Shown: positions 16,839 through 26,144 of the stretch, piece by piece | Numbering within the stretch: the stretch's first letter is position 1 | How the letters are laid out: every line of letters begins with the position of its first letter | Origin: an uncultured Actinomyces sp. | GTDB lineage: Bacteria > Actinomycetota > Actinomycetes > Actinomycetales > Actinomycetaceae | DNA length: 64,000 bases | Direction of reading: 5' to 3' | NCBI GenBank assembly: GCA_900545825.1 | Contig: URAS01000004.1 | Coordinates: 1 to 64,000 of the forward strand | Program-made: the position numbers and the translations under genes | Notes under the pieces: generated by a model | Told to the model about the DNA's origin: nothing | Database searches by the model: none | What the model saw: only the letters and a program-made list of their open reading frames with translations

Positions 16839-17470
16839 AGACGCTGACCACGCCCCAGCCCGTCCGCACCGAGATGACAATTAAGCGGTCGCGGTTCATC
16901 ACGACGCTGGCCCGCGCCGAGGACGAGGACGCCGCCCGCGCCCAGATCGCCACTGTGCGCAAGGAGTTCGCCGACGCCCGCCACAACTGCCAGGCGTTCG
17001 TCGTCTCGGCGCCCGACGGCACGCCCATCGCCCGCTCGTCCGACGACGGCGAGCCCTCGGGCACCGCGGGCATGCCGATGCTCGAGACGCTGCGCGGCGC
17101 GGACGTCATCGACGTCGTCGCCGTCGTCACCCGCTACTTCGGCGGCATCAAGCTCGGCACGGGCGGGCTGGTGCGCGCCTACTCGGGCGCGGTCGCCGAC
17201 GCCCTCGCCGCCGCGCCCCTCGCCGAACGCACCAGCCAGCCGCTCCTGCAAGTCACCGCTCCCCTGGCCACCGCCGGGCCCCTGGAGGCGGCGCTGCGCG
17301 ACGCCGGCGCCCTTATCTGCGATACCGCGTGGACCAGCGACTTGACGGTCGTCGTCGCCGGCACCGAGGACGACCTCGCCCGGTGGGAATCGCTGGCCCG
17401 CGAGGTCACGCGCGGGCAGGCCACGATTGCTCGCGCCGGCACCCGGGTCGTCGAGATCCCTGTTCGCTGA
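16835..17470 (+). CDS. IMPACT/YigZ family protein
   Basis: 211 residues. The N-terminal UPF0029 (IMPACT) domain has the signature RHNCQAFVVSAPDGT then SSDDGEPSGTAGMPML; VTRYFGGIKLGTGGLVRAYS follows, and the C-terminal DUF1949 domain completes the YigZ layout. YigZ proteins are linked to translation stress in yeast homologues, but bacterial function is unsettled. It overlaps the CobW-like gene by ATGA, so the two are co-translated. Confidence 0.92.
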   Translation: MKTLTTPQPVRTEMTIKRSRFITTLARAEDEDAARAQIATVRKEFADARHNCQAFVVSAPDGTPIARSSDDGEPSGTAGMPMLETLRGADVIDVVAVVTRYFGGIKLGTGGLVRAYSGAVADALAAAPLAERTSQPLLQVTAPLATAGPLEAALRDAGALICDTAWTSDLTVVVAGTEDDLARWESLAREVTRGQATIARAGTRVVEIPVR

Positions 17471-17597
17471 GGGTGGAATCGTCCGCTTTTCGCGCGCACT
17501 CGGCCGGATCCTTGGTGACAATGGCAGCGATGGCTATGTCAGGTTTCACTCGGAAGATGTCCCGCCGCGCTGTTTCGCGCCGCGTCTGTCTATAGGG

Positions 17598-17613
17598 GCG
17601 TACAGGATACGCC
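17598..17613. promoter_or_regulatory. Inverted repeat in the cysK upstream region
   Basis: GGCGTA-CAGGA-TACGCC is a perfect 6-bp dyad about 120 nt upstream of cysK, inside the 263-nt gap 17471-17733, which otherwise holds no gene I can support. It may be an operator for a sulfur regulator; no regulator is assigned. Confidence 0.35.
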
Positions 17614-17733
17614 TCGCGGACTGTATGCCCCAGGCCATGCGGGAATCTTTCTCCCGTATTTTCTTTCCCTTTGACCTTCACCGAGCGCCCCTGTATTTGG
17701 CGCACCGTCATCACCGTTAAGGAGTGTCATCCC

Positions 17734-18672
17734 ATGACTGCTATTGCCTCGTCTGTCACCGACCTCGTCGGCAACACCCCCCTCGTTCGCATCAACTCGC
17801 TGGCCCCCGCCGGCGCCCAGATCATCGCCAAGGTCGAGTCGAACAACCCGGCCTTTTCCGTCAAAGACCGCGTGGCCGTCGGCATCGTCGACGCCGCCGA
17901 GGCCTCGGGCCAGCTGAAGCCAGGCGGCACGATCGTCGAGGCCACGTCGGGCAACACCGGTATCGCCCTGGCGATGGTCGGCGCCGCCCGCGGCTACCAC
18001 GTCGTCATCACCATGCCCGAGTCGATGTCGCGCGAGCGCCGCGCCCTCATGCGGATCTTCGGCGCCGAGCTTATCCTCACGCCCGCCAAGGACGGGATGA
18101 AGGGCACCGTCGACGCCGCGAACGCCATCGTCGCCCAGCGCGAGGGCGCCATCCTCGCCTCGCAGTTCACCAACCCCGCGAACCCCGACGCCCACGTTAA
18201 GGCGACGGGTGAAGAGATCTGGGCCGACACCGACGGCGACGTCGACATTTTCGTGGCCGGCGTCGGCACCGGCGGCACGATCACCGGCGTGGGCCGCGTC
18301 CTCAAGGGCTACAAGCCCGACGTCAAGATCATCGCCGTCGAACCCGCGGAGTCGCCGCTGTTGTCCGAGGGCCAGGCCGGCCCGCACGGCATCCAGGGCA
18401 TCGGCGCGAACTTCGTGCCCGGCAACCTCGACCAGAGCCTCGTCGACGAGATCATCACGATCCCGACAGATAAGGCGATCGCGACGGCCCGCCAGGCCGC
18501 CGCCAAGGAGGGCCTGCTGGTCGGAATCTCGTCCGGCGCCGCCCTCGCCGCGGCAATCCAGGTGGCAGGCCGTCCGGAGAACGCCGGAAAACGTATTGTG
18601 GTCCTGTTGCCGGATACGGGCGAGCGCTACCTGTCGTCCGCCCTGTTTGCCGGCATCGCCGACGCCGACTAA
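17734..18672 (+). CDS. cysK: Cysteine synthase A (O-acetylserine sulfhydrylase)
   Basis: 312 residues. It forms cysteine from O-acetylserine and sulfide using PLP. The PLP Lys is in [11 protein letters not shown] (about residue 45), the substrate loop in [13 protein letters not shown], the phosphate-binding loop in [15 protein letters not shown], and the C-terminal [11 protein letters not shown] is typical. AAGGAG lies 9 nt before ATG 17734. Followed by cysE 17 nt later, giving the complete serine-to-cysteine step as an operon. Confidence 0.96.
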   Translation: MTAIASSVTDLVGNTPLVRINSLAPAGAQIIAKVESNNPAFSVKDRVAVGIVDAAEASGQLKPGGTIVEATSGNTGIALAMVGAARGYHVVITMPESMSRERRALMRIFGAELILTPAKDGMKGTVDAANAIVAQREGAILASQFTNPANPDAHVKATGEEIWADTDGDVDIFVAGVGTGGTITGVGRVLKGYKPDVKIIAVEPAESPLLSEGQAGPHGIQGIGANFVPGNLDQSLVDEIITIPTDKAIATARQAAAKEGLLVGISSGAALAAAIQVAGRPENAGKRIVVLLPDTGERYLSSALFAGIADAD

Positions 18673-18689
18673 CGCAGACAGGAGCCGCA

Positions 18690-19268
18690 ATGGATGTCCT
18701 CAGCCTCCTCGCCCTCATGCGCGAGGACGTCGCCACCGCCCGACGTCGCGACCCGGCGGCTACCTCGGTTATCGAGGTCGCCCTCACCTATCCGGGCGTG
18801 CACGCCGTGTGGGGTTACCGTCTGGCCCACGCCCTGTGGCTGAAGGATAACAAGCTGGCGGCTCGTATTGTTTCCGCGATCACCCGGATGCGCACCGGGG
18901 TCGATATTCACCCCGGTGCGCATATCGGGCGACGCCTGTTTATCGACCACGCGAATGGCGTGGTCATTGGCGAGACCACGGAAATCGGCACCGATTGTGT
19001 GCTTTTCCATCAGGTCACTCTGGGCGGTGTCGCGATGACGCCCGGGAAACGCCATCCCACGCTGGGTGACCACGTCATGGTGGGCGCCGGCGCCAAAGTG
19101 TTGGGCCCGATCACCATCGGGTCGCATGCCAAGGTTGCGGCCAACGCCGTCTGCGTCAAAGACGTCCCGGCGGGCTGTGTCGCTATCGGCGTTCCCGCGC
19201 AATTGAAGACGACCACGCCGAAACAGCGCGAGCAGGACCTCATTATCGATCCGTCCCTTTACATTTAG
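18690..19268 (+). CDS. cysE: Serine O-acetyltransferase
   Basis: 192 residues, the short (EpsC-type) form. An N-terminal helical region precedes a left-handed beta-helix of hexapeptide repeats; [26 protein letters not shown] contains the catalytic His-Asp pair. It makes O-acetylserine from serine and acetyl-CoA for the cysK product next door and probably forms the cysteine synthase complex with it through the C-terminal Ile (ends SLYI), which is a well-known feature of this complex. Confidence 0.95.
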   Translation: MDVLSLLALMREDVATARRRDPAATSVIEVALTYPGVHAVWGYRLAHALWLKDNKLAARIVSAITRMRTGVDIHPGAHIGRRLFIDHANGVVIGETTEIGTDCVLFHQVTLGGVAMTPGKRHPTLGDHVMVGAGAKVLGPITIGSHAKVAANAVCVKDVPAGCVAIGVPAQLKTTTPKQREQDLIIDPSLYI

Positions 19269-19343
19269 GGCCATATGATCTGGCGACGGCGGCATTTGTC
19301 GCGCTAGATTAGGACGTACCACCAACGAGTCGGAGGTTCTGTC

Positions 19344-20171
19344 ATGGCACTGTCGCTTCCCCCCATTGTCACGGGGATCATTAATGGCGAGGAAGAGGCG
19401 TGGTCCACGGCATGTACGATGCTCGGCGCCTACTATCAGCCCGAGGGCGGGCCGCGTTCGGCGTTCGATCTCATCACCTCCGGCGACCCCTATGCCGACG
19501 ATACGATCCTCGCCGGCATCGACATTGCCGCGATGACGGCCCTGGGGGTTCGCCTGCCCGCGGCGACGGTCGATCGCCTGCTGGCGGACGAGGAATTGGC
19601 GGGGCTCATCGCCCAGATTCCCGTCCTCACCGACCTGGTGGACGCCGACGACGAGATGCTCGACGAGAGCTCGGCGGCGGGCCGCACATGGCAGTACCTG
19701 ACCTCGCCCGAGGGCTACGGCCTGACCTGGAAGACCGCCGAGGCCCTGCTGGCGCGCGTGCGCCCCGCCCTGTTCCCCGTGATCACGGGCGTCGAGCGCA
19801 AGGCTCTGGGCCTCGACAAAGACATGCCCTCCGCGTGGATCCAGCTGCGCGAGGCCCTGCGCGACGCCGACGCCCGGCTGGCCTACCAGCTCTACTACCT
19901 CATCCAGACGGCGCCCGTGTGGTCCGAGCTCTCGCAGATCCAGGTGCTCATGGCGCTCGTCTACACCGACGCGCTGCACAACCGCCAGGCCACCGACGCC
20001 GAGGTCGCCCAGGCCAAGGCCGAAAAGAGGGCGCGGAAGGCGGCGAAGCGGCAGCGCAAGCTTGAGGCCGCCCAGGCGCGCCAGGCCGGCAAGAAGACGG
20101 CGGCCTCACAGCCCGACCTGCCCGACGTCGACCTCATTTCGACCGACGCCTTCCGCCTGCGCGAGTCGTAG
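19344..20171 (+). CDS. DUF6308-like conserved protein
   Basis: 275 residues. The first 210 residues look alpha-helical and resemble the DUF6308 family (YYQPEGGPRSAFDL near the start, then TWKTAEALLARVRPALFPVITG), a call from memory. The C-terminus is a very basic Lys/Arg/Ala helix (about residues 220-255). No catalytic motif recognised. A GGAGG-type site precedes ATG 19344 and a TAGATT -10-like hexamer lies at 19305-19310. The stop is 2 nt from the convergent glycosylase gene. Confidence 0.65.
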   Translation: MALSLPPIVTGIINGEEEAWSTACTMLGAYYQPEGGPRSAFDLITSGDPYADDTILAGIDIAAMTALGVRLPAATVDRLLADEELAGLIAQIPVLTDLVDADDEMLDESSAAGRTWQYLTSPEGYGLTWKTAEALLARVRPALFPVITGVERKALGLDKDMPSAWIQLREALRDADARLAYQLYYLIQTAPVWSELSQIQVLMALVYTDALHNRQATDAEVAQAKAEKRARKAAKRQRKLEAAQARQAGKKTAASQPDLPDVDLISTDAFRLRES

Positions 20172-20173
20172 GG

Positions 20174-21064
20174 TTAACGCTGGCACGTGGCGCAGCGATA
20201 GAGCTTGCGCCCCGCCATCGGCTCCATGAGGACGGTTCGGCCGCAGCTCAGGCACGGCCGCCCGGCACGGTGGTACACGTAGAAGCGCGCGGCCTCGGCA
20301 TCCGTTAAGGGGTCCGGCACGTCCTCGGGGCGAACCGTGACAATCTGGCCGCGCTCCAGGCCGTCGGCCATCGTCTGGGCGAGGTCGGCGTAGAGGGCCC
20401 GCAGCCGGTCGGCCGACACGCGCTTGCCCGGACGCAGGGGCGAGATTCCCACGCGGAACAGGCACTCCGCGCGATAGATGTTGCCGGGCCCCGCGACGAC
20501 CCCCTGGTCCATAACCAGCTGGCCGACGGGCCGCCCGGACGCCCGACAGGCGGCAACGAAACGCTCGGGGTCGCAGTCGGGACGCAGCGGATCGGGACCC
20601 AGGCGCGCAAGGACGCCCGCGACGCCGGATCTGTCCATGAGCTCGCACGCCGCCGGCCCCGTGAGGTCGGCGACGCCGTCGTCGAAGATCAGCCGCAGGC
20701 GCACCTGCCCGCGCGGTTCCGGCAGCATCCAGCCGTCCTCGGGGGCAATCTTGACGTTTTCGGCGAAGTGCTCCTGGGCAACCCTGGGCGCCCCGATGTG
20801 GCTGGGCACGGCGAAACTCGGCGCCCCGGAGAAGCGCCACGACCCGTAAAGCCCCAGGTGAACATGGACGACGTTCTCGCCCGGCCGGTCAAACTCGAGG
20901 AATAGGTGCTTGCCCCACGCCCACGCCGCCGTCATCGTCGTGTTGTCGATGACGGCCGCCGAGGCGGCGAATCGCCCCTGCGGCGAGGACGCCCTCACGC
21001 GGCGTCCGACGCCACACGCGGTGAACGCGCGGGCCAGGCGGTGGAGGGCGTGTCCTTCAGGCAT
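20174..21064 (-). CDS. Fpg/Nei family DNA glycosylase/AP lyase (Nei2-like)
   Basis: 296 residues starting MPEGHALHRLA, so Pro2 and Glu3, the catalytic pair exposed after Met removal, are in place. MDQGVVAGPGNIYRAE is the helix-two-turn-helix signature, and the C-terminal zinc finger reads CLSCGRTV then CATCQR. It removes oxidised bases and nicks the strand in base-excision repair. The Nei2 assignment, over MutM, rests on PEGH instead of PELPE. The frame extends upstream but family start and catalysis fix ATG 21064. Confidence 0.93.
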   Translation of the reverse strand: MPEGHALHRLARAFTACGVGRRVRASSPQGRFAASAAVIDNTTMTAAWAWGKHLFLEFDRPGENVVHVHLGLYGSWRFSGAPSFAVPSHIGAPRVAQEHFAENVKIAPEDGWMLPEPRGQVRLRLIFDDGVADLTGPAACELMDRSGVAGVLARLGPDPLRPDCDPERFVAACRASGRPVGQLVMDQGVVAGPGNIYRAECLFRVGISPLRPGKRVSADRLRALYADLAQTMADGLERGQIVTVRPEDVPDPLTDAEAARFYVYHRAGRPCLSCGRTVLMEPMAGRKLYRCATCQR

Positions 21065-21178
21065 GCCCTCCACGGTAGCGCGGGCCGCCGCAGAGAAAAA
21101 ACGCGTCCCGCCCCGCGCCGCCCGGCCGCGGCCGCGCCACCCGCGTCGCGCGATGTCGCTCCCGTCCGACTTAACGCC

Positions 21179-21184
21179 TAGGGT
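21179..21184 (+). promoter_or_regulatory. -10 hexamer TAGGGT, probably leaderless M13 peptidase gene
   Basis: TAGGGT, 7 nt (GGAACGT), then ATG 21192. The stretch CTAGGGTGGA recurs identically before orn (37361-37370). The GGTGGA could also act as a weak Shine-Dalgarno. Confidence 0.58.
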
Positions 21185-21191
21185 GGAACGT

Positions 21192-23123
21192 ATGACTGAG
21201 ACCTCGCCCCAGGCGACCCCGCGCCCGCAAGACGACCTCTTCCGCCACGTCAACGCCGAATGGCTGGCCCAGACGACGATCCCCGCAGACCGTGCGGTGT
21301 TCGGCGCATTCAGCCAGCTCCGCGACGCCTCGGAGGAACAGTGCCGCGACATCATCGAGCAGTGCGTCTCCTCGGCCACGGAAGGCGAAGAGCTGCTGAT
21401 CGCCCGCCTCTATTCGGAGTTCATGGATGCCGACGCCATCGAGGCCGCCGGCATCTCCGGATTGGCCTGCGACCTCGACCTCGTCCGCAACGCCCAGACG
21501 AAGGGGGACCTCGCGCGCGTCGCGGGTATCCTCGACCGCCGCTCGATCGGCGGCTGGGTGGCCCCCTACGTCGGGACCGACCCCGAGCACCCCACCGACT
21601 ACTGCCCGTCCCTCGCCCCGTCCGGCCTGTCGCTGCCGGACGAAGTGTATTACTTCGGCGAGGAGTACACGGCGGTTCGCCAGGCCTTTATCCGCCATGT
21701 CGAGCGGATGTTTGCCCTGGCCGGCTTCGACTCCCCCGCCGCCGCGGCCGCTACCGTCTTCGACGTCGAGCGCGGTTTCGCCCGCTTCCACCTGGACTCG
21801 GTGCGCTCGCGCGACGTCGACCTTACGGTCAACCTCACGACCTTCGACGAGGCCGCCGACGCCGCCCCCGGATTCGCCTGGCACACGTGGGCCCAAGCCC
21901 TCGGCGCCAACTTCGGCCGGATCAACGTCGACTGGCCGGCGTTCCTCACGGGCGGCGCGCGCTGGTGGTCGACCCTGCCGATCGCCGACCTCAAAACGTG
22001 GATGACCTGGCGCGTCCTCACGCGCTACGCCGCCTACCTGCCGGCGGCCTTCGTCGACGAGAATTTCGATTTCTTCTCGCGGACGCTGGCTGGCACCAGC
22101 GAACTGCGGGCCCGATGGAAGCGCGGCGTCGGCGTCGTCGAAGGCCACCTGGGCTTCGCGCTGGGCCGCCTCTACGTCGCCCAGCACTTCCCCGCGTCGT
22201 CGCGCGACGCGATGCGCACGCTCGTCGACAACCTGCTCGCCGCCTACCGCGACTCGATCGGCGCCCTCACGTGGATGAGCGAGACCACCCGCGACGCCGC
22301 GCTGACGAAACTCGGCATGTTCACGCCGAAGATCGGCTACCCCGAGAACGCCCGCACCTACGAGGACGTCCACTTCGGCGCCGACGATACGCTGCTCGAC
22401 CTCGTCCGCGTCTCGTCCGAGGCAGCCAGCGACTACGAACTGGCGAAACTGGGCCAGAAAGTCGACCCCGACGAATGGCACATGACGCCGCAGACCGTTA
22501 ACGCCTACTACAACCCCCTGGCCAACGAGATCGTCTTCCCCGCGGCCATCCTTCAGCCGCCGTTCTTCTCGCCCGACGCCACCCTCGAACAAAACTACGG
22601 CGGCATCGGCGCGGTTATCGGCCACGAGATCGGGCATGGCTTCGACGACCAGGGCTCACGTTTCGACGGCACGGGCGCGCTGAAGAACTGGTGGCAGGAC
22701 GCCGACTTCGAGGAGTTCTCGGCGCGCACCAAAGCCCTCATCGCCCAGTACGACGCCTACTATCCCGCCCAGCTCGACGGCAAAACGCACGTCAACGGCG
22801 CTTTAACGATCGGCGAGAACATCGGCGACCTCGGCGGCCTGAGCATCGCGCTCAAGGCGCTGTACCTGGCCCGCGCGCAGGCGGACGCCGGCGAACCCGA
22901 CGAGGCCGACATCCGCGAATTCTTCTTCCAGTGGGCCCGCATCTGGCGCGAGAAGATCCGCAACGAGATTCTCGTCCAGCTCATCACCGTCGACCCCCAC
23001 TCGCCCGCCGAATTCCGCTGTAATGGAGTCGTGCGCAACATGGACGCGTTCCACGAGGCGTTCGCGACGACCCCGGAGGACGCCCTGTGGCTCGACCCTG
23101 ACCAGCGAGTCTCGATCTGGTAG
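21192..23123 (+). CDS. pepO: M13 family zinc endopeptidase (PepO-type)
   Basis: 643 residues, no signal peptide. Neprilysin-like layout: long helical N-terminal domain, NAYYNPLANEIVFPAAIL, zinc motif IGHEIGHGFDDQG (HExxH, about residue 480), and the third ligand Glu in GENIGDLGGL. The C-terminus with FRCNGVVRNMDAFHEAF gives the substrate-binding Arg region. It degrades oligopeptides in the cytoplasm. The pepN gene follows 43 nt downstream, so the two peptidases may be co-expressed. Confidence 0.94.
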   Translation: MTETSPQATPRPQDDLFRHVNAEWLAQTTIPADRAVFGAFSQLRDASEEQCRDIIEQCVSSATEGEELLIARLYSEFMDADAIEAAGISGLACDLDLVRNAQTKGDLARVAGILDRRSIGGWVAPYVGTDPEHPTDYCPSLAPSGLSLPDEVYYFGEEYTAVRQAFIRHVERMFALAGFDSPAAAAATVFDVERGFARFHLDSVRSRDVDLTVNLTTFDEAADAAPGFAWHTWAQALGANFGRINVDWPAFLTGGARWWSTLPIADLKTWMTWRVLTRYAAYLPAAFVDENFDFFSRTLAGTSELRARWKRGVGVVEGHLGFALGRLYVAQHFPASSRDAMRTLVDNLLAAYRDSIGALTWMSETTRDAALTKLGMFTPKIGYPENARTYEDVHFGADDTLLDLVRVSSEAASDYELAKLGQKVDPDEWHMTPQTVNAYYNPLANEIVFPAAILQPPFFSPDATLEQNYGGIGAVIGHEIGHGFDDQGSRFDGTGALKNWWQDADFEEFSARTKALIAQYDAYYPAQLDGKTHVNGALTIGENIGDLGGLSIALKALYLARAQADAGEPDEADIREFFFQWARIWREKIRNEILVQLITVDPHSPAEFRCNGVVRNMDAFHEAFATTPEDALWLDPDQRVSIW

Positions 23124-23166
23124 GACCCAAAGCTTCACCCATACCCACCTAACGTTTGGAGGATTC

Positions 23167-25722
23167 ATGCCCGGAACGAACCTGACCCACGACGAGGCGG
23201 CGGAACGCGCCAGCATCGTCACGGTTGACGCCTACGACGTGCACCTGGACCTGCGCGCCGACGCGCCGACGTTCCACTCGGTGACCACCGTCACCTTCGA
23301 CGCAACCCCCGGCGCCTCGACGTTCATCGACCTCATCGCCGACTCGGTGGCCTCGATGACGCTCAACGGCACCACACTGCCCAGTTCGGCCTACGCCGAC
23401 TCGCGGATCGCCCTCTCCGACCTGGCCGACCACAACACGCTCGTCGTCGACGCGACGTGCACATACATGCACACGGGCGAGGGCATGCACCGCTTCACCG
23501 ACCCGATCGACAACCGCGACTACGTCTACACGCAGTTCGAGGTGCCCGACGCCCGCCGCGTGTTCACCGTGTTCGAGCAGCCCGACCTCAAGGCGAAGTT
23601 CACGTTCACGGTCGACGTGCCCGACGAGTGGGTGGTCCTGTCGAACTCGGCGACGCCCGAGCCCCAAGCCCTGCCCGACGGCGGCCAGCGGTTCGCGTTC
23701 GCCGAGCACCCGCGGATCTCGTCGTACATCACGGCGATCGTCGCCGGCCCGTACGTGGGCTTCACCGACTCGCTCGTCAGCAGCGACGGCCGGACGATCC
23801 CCCTGAGCGTCTGGGGCCGCGCCTCGCTCGCCAAGGAGGTCGAGGCCGACTCCGAAGAGATCTTTACGCTGACCAAGCAGGGTTTCGGGTTCTACGAGTC
23901 GCAGTTCAACCGGCCCTACCCGTTCGCGACGTACGACCAGATCTTCGTGCCGGAATACAACGCCGGCGCCATGGAGAACGCCGGCTGCGTGACGTTCCGC
24001 GACGAGTACATTTTCCGGTCCGAGCCGACCCAGGCCCGCCGCCTCCAGCGTGGCGACACGATCCTCCACGAGCTCGCCCACATGTGGTTCGGCGACCTCG
24101 TGACGATGAAGTGGTGGAACGACCTGTGGCTCAACGAGTCGTTCGCCGAGTTCATGTCCTACCTGTGCGAAGCCGAGGCCACGGAGTATTCGGACGCGTG
24201 GACGGCGTTCAACATCCGCAAGGAGTGGGGCATCCGCTGCGACCAACTGCCGTCGACCCACCCGATCAAGGCCGAGATCCGCGACCTCGCCGACGTCGAG
24301 GTTAACTTCGACGGGATCACCTACTCGAAGGGCGCCGCGGTGCTGCGCCAGCTCGTCTCGTACGTCGGGCGCGACAACTTCATGAAGGCCCTCACCAAGT
24401 ACTTCGCCGCCCACGAGTGGAGCAACGCGACACTCGACGACCTCCTGGGGCAACTGGAAGAGACGTCCGGGCGCGACCTGCGCGCGTGGTCGGCGGTGTG
24501 GCTGGAAGAGGCCGGCATCACCGTGCTGCGCGCCGAGGTCACCGAGGGCGAGGCGGGCACGATCGAGAGCCTCGACATCCTCCAGGAGACGCCGCAGGCC
24601 GGCACAACGTGCCGCCCGCACCGCCTGGCGATCGGCGGCTACGACCTCGTCGGCGACACCTACCAGCGCGTCTGGCAGGTCGAGGCCGACGTCGCGGGCG
24701 AGCGCACGCGCATCGAGGACGCCGCCGGCCTGCCGCGTGCCGCGGTCATCCTCGTCAACGACGAGGACCTCACCTATGCTAAGACCCGCTTCGACGCGGC
24801 GTCCCTCGCTGTCGCCGGCGGCCAGATCGAGCGGTTCGAGGACCCGCTCGCGCGCGCCCTCATCGCGTCGACCATGTGGTCGATGTGCCGCGACGGCGAG
24901 CTGGCGGCTCCGGCGTTCCTCGACTTTGCCCTGCGCCTGCTGAGCGTCGAGACGAACTCCGACGTCATCCACGGGACGCTGATGAACGCGCGGGCCGCCC
25001 TCAACCTCTACACGTCGCCGGCCGTCACCAAGCAGGCGCACGCCGACTTCGCGTCGCAGCTGCTCGCGTTGGCGAAGAAGCTGCCCGGCGGCTCCGACCA
25101 GCAGAAGCAGGTGGCCGAAGAGTTCGCGCGCCTGGCCGTCGACCCGCACCGCGAGCTGCTGGAGAACTGGCTCGAGGGCAAGGACCTGCCCGAGGGCCTC
25201 GAGGTCCCGCAGGAGCTACGCTGGATCATCCGTCGCACCCTCCAGGCGATGGGTGCCGACGCCTCCGACATCGACGCCGAGGTCGCCCGCGACCGGTCGC
25301 TGACGGGCCAGCAGCAGGCCGCCGGCGCCCGCGCCGCCCGCCCGGACAACCGCGCCGAGCAGTTCGAAGCGATCCTTTCGGACCAGTCGATCCCCAACGC
25401 CACGCTCGTCGAGATGATCCTGGCCTTCCAGGGCTCGATCTGGCGCGATCCCCAGGCGAACGCCCAGTTCGTCGAGCGGTATTTCGCCGCCGCCGAGGGC
25501 GTGTGGACGACGTTCACCCAGCACATCGCCTCGACGATCATCTCGGGCATGTACCCGGTGATGCTCACGGGCCGCACCGACGTCGACGTCGTCGCCGCCG
25601 GTCAGCAGTGGCTCGACGACCACGCCGAGGCGCCGCGGGCGCTGCGCCGCCTCATGGCCGAGTGCCTGGACGCGGCTCAGCGGGCCGCGCGTGCTCAGCA
25701 GTGCGAGACCCCGATGTGGTAG
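23167..25722 (+). CDS. pepN: M1 family aminopeptidase N
   Basis: 851 residues. N-terminal beta domain, then the exopeptidase motif GAMENAG (about residue 263), the zinc motif HELAHMWFGDLV with WLNESFAEF 18 residues on, and a long helical ERAP1-like C-terminal domain, the layout of actinobacterial PepN. It trims N-terminal residues from peptides in the cytoplasm. GGAGGA precedes ATG 23167. A 16-bp-stem hairpin lies directly after the stop. Confidence 0.96.
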   Translation: MPGTNLTHDEAAERASIVTVDAYDVHLDLRADAPTFHSVTTVTFDATPGASTFIDLIADSVASMTLNGTTLPSSAYADSRIALSDLADHNTLVVDATCTYMHTGEGMHRFTDPIDNRDYVYTQFEVPDARRVFTVFEQPDLKAKFTFTVDVPDEWVVLSNSATPEPQALPDGGQRFAFAEHPRISSYITAIVAGPYVGFTDSLVSSDGRTIPLSVWGRASLAKEVEADSEEIFTLTKQGFGFYESQFNRPYPFATYDQIFVPEYNAGAMENAGCVTFRDEYIFRSEPTQARRLQRGDTILHELAHMWFGDLVTMKWWNDLWLNESFAEFMSYLCEAEATEYSDAWTAFNIRKEWGIRCDQLPSTHPIKAEIRDLADVEVNFDGITYSKGAAVLRQLVSYVGRDNFMKALTKYFAAHEWSNATLDDLLGQLEETSGRDLRAWSAVWLEEAGITVLRAEVTEGEAGTIESLDILQETPQAGTTCRPHRLAIGGYDLVGDTYQRVWQVEADVAGERTRIEDAAGLPRAAVILVNDEDLTYAKTRFDAASLAVAGGQIERFEDPLARALIASTMWSMCRDGELAAPAFLDFALRLLSVETNSDVIHGTLMNARAALNLYTSPAVTKQAHADFASQLLALAKKLPGGSDQQKQVAEEFARLAVDPHRELLENWLEGKDLPEGLEVPQELRWIIRRTLQAMGADASDIDAEVARDRSLTGQQQAAGARAARPDNRAEQFEAILSDQSIPNATLVEMILAFQGSIWRDPQANAQFVERYFAAAEGVWTTFTQHIASTIISGMYPVMLTGRTDVDVVAAGQQWLDDHAEAPRALRRLMAECLDAAQRAARAQQCETPMW

Positions 25723-25733
25723 GTCTCTGAGAG

Positions 25734-25775
25734 ACACGAAACCGGCGGCTGCTTACTCGGCCGCCGGTTTCGTGT
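25734..25775 (+). terminator. Hairpin terminator after pepN
   Basis: A perfect 16-bp stem (25734-25749 with 25760-25775) around a 10-nt loop. Its end merges into TAATAT (25775-25780), the likely -10 of the EIIB gene. Confidence 0.8.
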
Positions 25776-25824
25776 AATATGGTGCACGTCACACAATGGA
25801 GCTCATACTCGGAGGGAGGTTCTC

Positions 25825-26067
25825 ATGGATCAGGCAGAAGCGACCGTCGCGGGCCTCGGGGGTGCCGACAACATCGTCGAACTCGAGCCGTGCATTACGC
25901 GTCTGCGTGTCGAGGTCAAAGATCCCGACAAGGTCGATGAAGAGGCGTTGACGAAGGCCGGGGCATTCGGGGTTGTCCAAGTGGGCGACTCGGTTCAGGT
26001 CGTCGTCGGTCCGATCGCCGACAACTTGGCAGAGGACATCAACGATGTGCTGGAGGACGGCAGCTAG
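25825..26067 (+). CDS. Solo PTS glucose-type EIIB domain protein
   Basis: 80 residues. ELEPCITRLRVEVKDP carries the phosphoryl-accepting Cys near residue 25 of glucose/GlcNAc-class EIIB domains; DPDKVDEEALTKAGAFGVVQVG and the VVVGPIADNLA end match the fold. EIIB accepts phosphate from EIIA and passes it to the sugar in EIIC. No EIIC or EIIA is adjacent, so partners must lie elsewhere. It has a very strong Shine-Dalgarno (GGAGGGAGGT) and is closed by a strong terminator, so it is an independent, probably well-expressed unit. Confidence 0.92.
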   Translation: MDQAEATVAGLGGADNIVELEPCITRLRVEVKDPDKVDEEALTKAGAFGVVQVGDSVQVVVGPIADNLAEDINDVLEDGS

Positions 26068-26097
26068 CCGGTATCCTCACTCAGCCTCCCATAGCGG

Positions 26098-26135
26098 AAA
26101 GGGGCGGCGCCACAACGGAGTGGTGCCGCCCCTTT
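26098..26135 (+). terminator. Rho-independent terminator after the EIIB gene
   Basis: AAAGGGGCGGC (26098-26108) pairs with GCCGCCCCTTT (26125-26135), extended by five further pairs around a short loop, and is followed by TTTT. It can also serve malQ on the minus strand. Confidence 0.85.
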
Positions 26136-26144
26136 TCTCGGTTT

